DNA of 64,000 nucleotides from Orobanche coerulescens. Its lineage: Eukaryota; Streptophyta; Magnoliopsida; Lamiales; Orobanchaceae. Each line of letters starts with the position of its first letter. Position 1 is the stretch's first letter. Of this stretch, positions 57,366 to 64,000 are shown piece by piece. The stretch is from contig CM065802.1 of the NCBI GenBank assembly GCA_033398695.1, positions 146,244,096 to 146,308,095 on the forward strand. The letters run 5' to 3'. The notes beneath the pieces were generated by a model. That model was given only the letters and a program-made list of their open reading frames with translations. It was not told where the DNA came from and did not search any database. A program made the position numbers and the translations under genes.

Positions 57366-58184
57366 TGGTGACGGGCCACACTTCATTTTCTTACATTTTT
57401 CTTCTCCTGGTGGCGGATCTCGGACGGGTGCGATGTGGAGAGATATTCTTGGCCGATCCTACTCATTTCCAAGGCTTTTGGAAGGCCCTTGTCGATTAGA
57501 TCAACATCAAATCCTTGTTCTTCGTCGGATCTAGGTATTTCTTCCGTAGAAACATTACTGTGTATATTTTTTAGGGTTTCTTCGTGATTCATTGATCTTG
57601 TCCGAGATTGATGAATTGTTCATGGTAATCTCGTTGTATTGGTCATGATCTTCGAATTTTGCAACTCGTTTATTGATTTTACCACCCGGAACTTGATTTT
57701 CGATTACATGAAGAACCCTCGGATTCTTGTTATATTTCGGGTTGATTCGGATGCCGTTTAGCGTTAATGATTCGTGGTGATATTATTTTCGTAGTTTTCG
57801 TGGAATTGTCGGGGTTTTGTTCAATCTTGGAAGTTCAAGGGCTACCCGACCGTATCCGTTCATTGTTTCATTGCTCGTGGTATCGAGGCAAGTACCTTGT
57901 TTATAGAATTCTTGTTTTGTGGATATAATGATTGGTGATCGTCTTGGTATATTTGTTTGTTTGTTTGAAATGAACTTTCAAAAGATTTGGCTAGCCGCGT
58001 TTTGTGATTGGTGTGTCTCGTAAGCGATTATGTGAATCCTATAGATATGGTTGGTGTTTATGTTGCGCTTGAAGATGCATGTGTACGTATATTGCCTCAT
58101 TTTGGTGCGTTGTGGTTTGACGTTGTGTTTTGCTAAGTGTTTGATGCCTCTGGGTGAATTGTTTGGATACCTTTGTTGTGTATG

Positions 58185-58556
58185 TGCTTTGCTCACCTCG
58201 GGAGGGTCCGCCGAGGCCTCAAGGGAATATATGACTTCACTATGGATTCACGAGTTTGAGTATATGATTTGTGAATATGCTTTGCTCACCTCGGGAGGAT
58301 CCGTTGAGGCCTCGAGGGAATCTATGACTTCACCCTGGATTCACGAGTTTGAGTATATGATTTGTGAATGTGCTTTGCTCACCTCGGGAGGGTCCGTCGA
58401 GGCCTCGAGGGAATCTATGACTTCACTCTGGATTCACGAGTTTGAGTATATGATTTGTGAATGCGCTTTGCTCACCTCGGGAGGGTCCGTCGAGGCCTCG
58501 AGGGAATCTATGACTTCACTCTGGATTCACGAGTTAGTCTTGTACTTGTGTGACCA
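58185..58556 (+). repeat. 93-bp tandem repeat in G3 5' LTR, four units
   Basis: Units start at 58185, 58278, 58371 and 58464, each with GCTCACCTCGGGAGGGTCCG. Being 31 codons long, the array keeps one frame open across all units; no known domain is encoded. Confidence 0.9.
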
Positions 58557-59334
58557 AGATTTGCGTATCTTGGGTGATTATATTGTGTTGATTTTATGCC
58601 CGTATAGGACACGTGACGTGGGTTTTGACCCTGTGAATTGTTGTTGGTTTTATTTGTGAAAACAAAACCTTTGGCCTGTGACCCCTGTTGATTTTGGAAA
58701 GGGAAGGATTTGAAAATCCTGAGTTGTTTTCTATCAAAACTCCTTATGGCATTTTAAACCATTTTATAAATTGTTTCCCTTGAATTGTGATCTTTCGATT
58801 TTGGAAAGCTTTACCTAAACTCTTGCCTCGGAAAGTATTTTCGTTATGTTTGAATCTCTGAGGATTCCTGATTCTTATTATTCTTGGAATATGATTTTTA
58901 TGACTCGTATTTGCACTTTGTACTTGCACTAGCAAAATACTGGGATTTTTCTAACCCCCGAGTAATCGGGGGGTGGATGTCTGTATCGAATTCAGGTTTT
59001 GGGGAGCATAGCACAGGGTCGGCATGAAGGATGATGAAATATGATCGATACTAATCACATGACGACCCATACATTGTTGTGTTGGTTCAGTTGTACGTTA
59101 TTTCTGCTGCAGTATTTTCCCCGTTGTACGGGAGTATTTTGTATTTGACCCCTGCGTGGGCATGTATTGAGATTGAGTTGTATGTTTTTATCGAAAGACC
59201 AAATCGACCTACTGAGTCATTTTAGACTTAAAGGCATTATTGAGATGTTCGATGTTGTTACCATCCTGGTAGATCCTTGAGAAAAGGTTCTACAGCGTGT
59301 AATATCCATGAGTGGATTGGGGGTGTTACATAAA

Positions 59335-59346
59335 TGGTATCAGAGC
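59335..59346 (+). other. G3 primer-binding site
   Basis: TGGTATCAGAGC four bases after the LTR end. Confidence 0.92.
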
Positions 59347-60663
59347 TTAGGTTGTGGAAACCTAGGCTGTTGGGTCAGTGGTGTGTGTTGAGGTTTGTCG
59401 TGTCGGATTTTGTCTGACTAAGTCGTGTCGCGACGCGTCGTCTGAGTTTGTTAGTCGTGTTAGTATCATGGGTCGATCATCACCTTCGTGCAACCTGTGG
59501 AGGTAAGTCTCCCTTCTTTGTGTTGTTCCTCGTGTGACACGAGCCACTTGTATGATTAGTCGTTGAATGATGGGATCTTTATGCAGATTCTTGGTTTCAT
59601 GATATGTGTTTATGTGACTCATATTTCGGTTATATGAGGAGGGTTGCCGCTATTTATGTCCTTATGACTGTGATATTTTGACTGTTTGTTTTCCGGCAGA
59701 AGACATATATTGTCTTGATTTTGAACGAATTGATGCGTGTACTATGATGTTTATAAGTGAATGTCGATACGTGTGAGTTTTGGGAGTTCTGGCCTATTGG
59801 ATTTTTGAAAACCTTGAGTATCTTAGAAAATAAATTTCAAGACGTACTTTCAAAACGAATTATTTTCTCGCGGTACCTTCAAGGTGCCACAGTATGATTC
59901 AAAATTATTTCAATTGAGGACCAAAATATTTTGAGATATTTTCAATTATTTAGAAATGTTTTGCTTAGACCCGAGGGTCGAATATTTCTGAAAGTTTTTC
60001 ACTAAAAGAAAAGTGTCCTCATTTTTTTTTCAAATGCAAGATGGTTTTTTAAAGTCTCGATAACGATGTTTCATGTTTGTATTACTTTTTGAAATATGAT
60101 ACCCAAGACCGACTGATGTTTCCAAATTATTTTCAGAAAGGTGGTTTTCGTTTTTAAAACCTATCATTCCCGTTTGCGGTCCGGTAATGTATGTATGATG
60201 TTCGAACTTTTGTTATGGTGTTAACCCCCGAGTTGTGATTGTATTAGTGGTGTGAGCATTGAGTCATTCGCCACGTATTTGTTGTGTTAGCCCTCTGTGA
60301 GAGGTGTGAGGTTGATCTTCAATGTTGTCATTTCGTGGTGATTTGCGTGCTATCGCACCTGTGCGAGCTGACTGTGTACATCTGTGATTGCTTCATGATG
60401 TTTGGTGATTATATGCTGGTTATCATTCGGGCCGTTGAAATCGCCGAATGTATGCCGTTGTTGCTATGATTCTGTGTATGTGGGTTACCTTACGTTGATA
60501 TGTTGTGTTGAATTGGCATCTCCGGCATGTTGTTTTGCGAGTTGGTTACCGAGTCTTTCGGGGTACGAACTTCAGCACAATTATCAGGATCGATTTTGAG
60601 AGGACTTCAAAGTATGTTTCTATCTGTTGCTTGTTGTGTTGTCACCTTGCTTTCATTGTTGTG
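59347..60663. other. G3 internal region, left part
   Basis: Non-coding. No gag, RT or integrase motif in any frame. Short frames such as 60284-60469 and 60505-60774 are rich in Cys, Leu and Val, as random T-rich sequence would be. Confidence 0.65.
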
Positions 60664-60974
60664 AGTTTCGGGGACGGCACTTCTTTTAAAAAGAGGTCGA
60701 ATGTAATACCCGTATTATTTTTGTCTTATGCATTTCCCCCTTATAAATTCTATCGACTCGCCCATGTTCGTTGATACTTTCTGAATTTTTTTGGTATCTC
60801 GGTTGTCATCGTTCGAACGGGTTGTGACCTTGTTTCGGATCAATCTGTTTATCATTGTGACTTTTCCGAGTTCGGTTCGATTCTTGTGAACCTTGTTCGA
60901 AAGTAACATCTTTTAGTTTCTACTAGCTCTTTTGATATCTTGAGTTGAAGTGTGAACTTCAGAGTCATTGTTTG
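60664..60974 (+). other. Embedded pol-end/PPT/LTR-start junction of another gypsy family
   Basis: AGTTTCGGGGACGGCACTTC, then TTTTAAAAAGAGGTCGAA, then TGTAATACCCGTATT at 60702. This is the signature of a pol end, polypurine tract and LTR start, but in the middle of G3. The LTR-like sequence runs a few hundred bases and has no matching end. Confidence 0.6.
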
Positions 60975-61150
60975 ACCATTGTCATTCGATCATTGTTGTA
61001 CGATCGTTGTTACTCGATCATTATTTTTTGATTGTTGTTGTTTGATCATTATTTTTCGATCATTGTTTTTCGATCATTGTTGTTCGATCGTTGTTGTTCG
61101 ATCATTGTTGTTCGGTCGTTGTTGTTCGATCGTGGTTGTCTGACTGTTGG
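60975..61150 (+). repeat. ~15-bp repeat TTGTTGTTCGATCA
   Basis: Roughly twelve diverged units (CGATCATTGTTGTT, CGATCGTTGTTGTT). GATC-centred. It is part of the LTR-like segment begun at 60702. Confidence 0.8.
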
Positions 61151-61696
61151 TGCCTAATCTCGTACCGCGAAGAATTGTCGTTCACCGTTAGTCAGCTATT
61201 TCGAATGTGGCCAGGTGGGTCACCGAGCCGTGCATTGTGAGTCGGGAGCTGAAAAATTTAGGGATCGAGGTTGCGTCTCTGCTCCGGAAGGACACGGAGA
61301 TGCCTAGTGTGGTTTTTGAGGATTTCGACGTACTCCGAACTGTTTATGGTTGTCCTTGTGGATTGTTTTGTGTTATTTTCTGTTTTCTTGATTGTGCATG
61401 TTTTCTTATATTGGTACCTCTTTCTTTGTGATTGTTCGGATAATTGACTGGATTGTACTATCTGTTTGATGACGCTTGTCACATGTTGGTTTTATTATGT
61501 CTCTACCTGTGGCGTTGTGATTGTCGTCGTGGAGCGTGTTTTCATGTCGTATGTTTACGTGCGTGGCTTGTAACGTTTCGCCGTTGGGCGCGAGTTTTCA
61601 GTTCTTGTGTATCTCGTTGAGTATTTCCTGGTGGGATGTTGCTCCTCCCTACTTATTTTAAGTTTCGGGATGAAATTTCTTTTAAGGAGGGTAGTA
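61151..61696 (+). other. G3 internal region, right part, with polypurine tract
   Basis: 61207-61431 is open but has no recognised domain. At the end, AGTTTCGGGATGAAATTTC (a degraded GTTTCG/CGAAAC hairpin) and TTTTAAGGAGGGTAGTA lead to the 3' LTR. Confidence 0.65.
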
Positions 61697-64000
61697 TGTA
61701 ATATCCGCAATTTCGATTTTTGGTAAATTTCTTTTTTTGGCAGGAGTCTATTTTAACGGCTCGCTTGTGAACGTTTTGCCATTATGAGAATATTTAATTC
61801 CGCACTTTTTGGACGTCCGAGTTCGTTTCAGTGTCATTTTTTTGAGTTACGTGTTCTTAGGCGACTTTTCCGCACTTGAGTTCGATTCTTGCGAATCTCA
61901 TTCGAAACTCTCGTTTTGGGTTTCTCGTAAGTTCATTTAACGTTGTCATATGTGTTGTTAGCTTCGGTTTGATTATCCGTTGTCGTATCGTGATTTTTCG
62001 GACTTTTGGAACCGTTTTGTAATTTCCCAAAGTTGTGGGTATCCGTCGTCGTACCCATTTCCGAGAGTATTCTTGCTGTCCTTATGAGTCATTAGCACAC
62101 GCTACACTTATTTGTTAGCGCGCGCTATGGTAATGTAATACCCGAGATCTTTATTCCGGTTTCGTTGAATTTTCTTCGGTCGAACGGACTGTTGTCGTCC
62201 GTGTCTTCGGAATCGCATGCTTGTACTGTGGTATGTTGAGTTTCGTAGCCTGTTCGTTATTGTTTTGGATTATAGCCGGTGCGTTCCCGTAAGGCCGGGC
62301 AGTCGGAGGGCTGGCTGGGCCGATTGCGGCTGTAAGGCCTGGCCGATTACGGCCGTAAGGTGTCCACACACCTTGTCCTGGGAGGACTCAGCCGTAAGTT
62401 CCATCAGGTTACGACCGTAAAGCTTTGTTACAACCGCTAAGCACTGGTCGGTTACCGCCGTAGTGACTCGGCAGATTTCAGTCAGTGGCCCCTGGGAGTT
62501 CGGTTACGGCCGTAAGGCTATGCCGATTATGGCCATAAGGTACGATCGTTGCGTACCCAAGGCTTCGACCATTACGTGCGCTACCGGTAGTTGACCGAGT
62601 TACGGCCGTAAGGCACTGCTGGTTATGGCTGTAACACTGCCGACCATATATAGGCCTGGTGACGGGCTAGACTTCATTTTCTTACATTTTTCTTCTCCTG
62701 GTGGCAGCTCTCGGACGGGTGCGATGGGGAGAGACATTCTTGGCCAATCCTACTCATTTCCAAGGCTCTTGGAAGGTCTTTGTCGATTAGATCAACATCA
62801 AATCCATATTCTTCGTCGGATCGAGGTATTTCTTCCGTAGAACCCTTGTTGTGTATATTTTTGAGAGTTTCTTCGTGATTCATTGATTTTGTCCGAGATT
62901 GATGAATTGTTCATGGTAATCTCATTGTATTGGTCATGATCTTCGAATTTTGTAACTCGTTGATCGATTTTACCACCCGGAACTTGATTTCCGATTTCCT
63001 TGAAGAACCCTCGGATTCTTGTTATTTTTTGGGTTGATTCGGATGCTGTTTAGCGTTATTGATTCGTGGAGATATTATATTCGTAGTTTTCATGGAATTG
63101 TCGGGGTTTTGGTCAATCTTGGAAGTTCGAAGGCTACCCGACCGTATCGTTCATTGTTCCATTGCTCGTGGTATTGAGGCAAGTACCTTGTTCATACAAT
63201 TCTTGTTTTGTGGATATGATGATTGGTGATCGTCTTGGTATATTTGTTTGTTTGTTTGAAATGAACTTTCAAAAGATTCGGTTAGCCGCGCTAAAGGTTC
63301 TCTTTCAAAACCGTGTGTATTTTGTGATAGGTGTGTCTCGTAAATGATTATGTGAATATTATGGATGGTTGGTGTTGATGTTGCGCTTGAAGATGTGTGT
63401 GTGCGCATATTGCCTCATTTCGGTGCGTTGTGGTTTGACGTTGTGTTTTGCTAAGTGTTTGATGCCTCTGGGTGAATTGTTTGGATACCTTTGTTGTGAA
63501 TGTGCTTTGCTCATCTCGGGAGGGTCCGTCGAGGCCTCTAGGGAATCTATGACTTCACTCTGGATTCACGAGTTTGAGTATATGATTTGTGAATGTGCTT
63601 TGCTCACCTCGGGAGGGTCCGTCATGGCCTCGAGGAATCTATGACTTCACTCTAGATTCACGAGTTTGAGTATATGATTTGTGAATGTGCTTTGCTCACC
63701 TCGGGAGGGTCCGTCGAGGCCTCGAGGGAATCTATGACTTCACTCTGGATTCACGAGTTTGAGTATATGATTTGTGAATGCACTTTGCTGACCTCGGGAG
63801 GGTCCGTCGAGGCCTCGAGGGAATCTATGACTTCACTCTGGATTCACGAGTTGGTGTTGTACTTGTGTGACCAAGATTTGCGTATCTTGGGTGATTATGT
63901 TGTGTTTATTTTATGTCCGTCGAGGACACGTGACATTGGTTTTGACCCTGTGAATTGTTGTTAGTTTTATTTGTGAAAACAAAACCTTTGGGCTGTGACC
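61697..64000 (+). repeat. G3 3' LTR (right end outside window)
   Basis: Begins TGTAATATCCGC and matches 56383 onward to about 58700. Includes the embedded LTR start at 62134, the palindrome pair (62093, 62116), the TTACGGCCGTAA array (62324-62634; for example 62324/62347 and 62600/62623 are 23 apart), TATA near 62646, and the 93-bp repeats (63503-63873, one unit 92 bp). Confidence 0.9.

Larger units (their letters stand above)
56383..59330 (+). repeat. G3 5' LTR, composite
   Basis: 2948 bp from TGTAATATCCGC to GGGTGTTACA. A second LTR-like start, TGTAATACCCGATATC, lies inside at 56823. The first 440 bases resemble one family and the rest another. The 3' LTR has the same junction at 62134. 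It also has GAGGCAAGTACC near 57884, as in G1. Open frames in it (such as 58051-58659) come from repeats. Confidence 0.88.
56383..64000 (+). mobile_element. G3: non-autonomous gypsy element with composite LTR (right end outside window)
   Basis: 5' LTR 56383-59330, primer site, 2.4-kb internal region without gag or pol, polypurine tract, and 3' LTR from 61697 past the window end. LTR ends and primer site resemble G1 and G2. The target duplication cannot be checked because the right end is missing; the left flank is AATGG. Confidence 0.85.

Noticed and set aside
58051..58659. 202-codon frame with 31-residue repeats
   Set aside because: It lies in the G3 LTR over the 93-bp repeat, and the 3' LTR copy is frameshifted. 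No gene evidence.

Overview
The window is intergenic DNA from a flowering plant, most likely a eudicot, and almost all of it is nested LTR retrotransposons. The evidence is plant-type Ty3/gypsy and Ty1/copia polyproteins, initiator-Met primer-binding sites (TGGTATCAGAGC), TG...CA long terminal repeats, target-site duplications, a Tourist-type MITE and short GT-AG introns. No intact host gene, rRNA, tRNA gene or CRISPR array was seen. Element names (G1, G2, G3, T1, S1, C1, C2) are mine.

Layout. G1 (about <1-25718, + strand) is a Tekay/Del-like gypsy chromovirus with gag-pol at 2310-6960. Its 3' LTR is split by G2 (8359-24978), which has a perfect 5-bp target duplication, GTAGC. G2 is a tandem array, LTR-int-LTR-int-LTR-int-LTR, of a non-autonomous relative that keeps only the end of integrase with its chromodomain-like tail. 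From 25719 to 30196 lies an AT-rich block that is not obviously transposon. It carries two broken same-strand ORFs: one with a basic/Cys-rich segment like plant-virus nucleic-acid-binding proteins, and a LOG-like (cytokinin-activating enzyme family) intronless copy. A lone copia-type LTR (30197-30418, minus) follows. C1 (30419-33279) is a decayed copia element hit by a MITE at 31189-31402.

T1 (33280-53839, target duplication CATAT) is a Tat-lineage gypsy element with gag and a four-exon antisense gene but no pol. S1 (40524-52714, minus strand) inserted exactly at T1's polypurine tract/3' LTR junction. S1 is a Sirevirus-like copia element with gag, protease, integrase, RT and RNase H, plus about 3 kb of extra coding sequence between pol and the 3' LTR. 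Copia sequence resumes to the right of T1 (53845-56382, C2). G3 (56383 to beyond 64000) is a further non-autonomous gypsy element with a composite LTR. The order of events that can be read is: C1 before T1 before S1; G1 before G2; C2 before G3.

The strongest unexplained signal is in the LTR promoters. G1 carries 16 copies of a 12-bp palindrome (consensus TAGCGCACGCTA) upstream of its TATA box, most at a 23-bp pitch. G3 carries an array of a different 12-bp palindrome (consensus TTACGGCCGTAA) at the same pitch and in the same place. G2 and T1 also have GC-rich palindromes in the corresponding region. A second signal is a caution: differences between near-identical copies cluster at CAG/CTG sites, which may be a sequencing or polishing artefact at methylated CHG sites.
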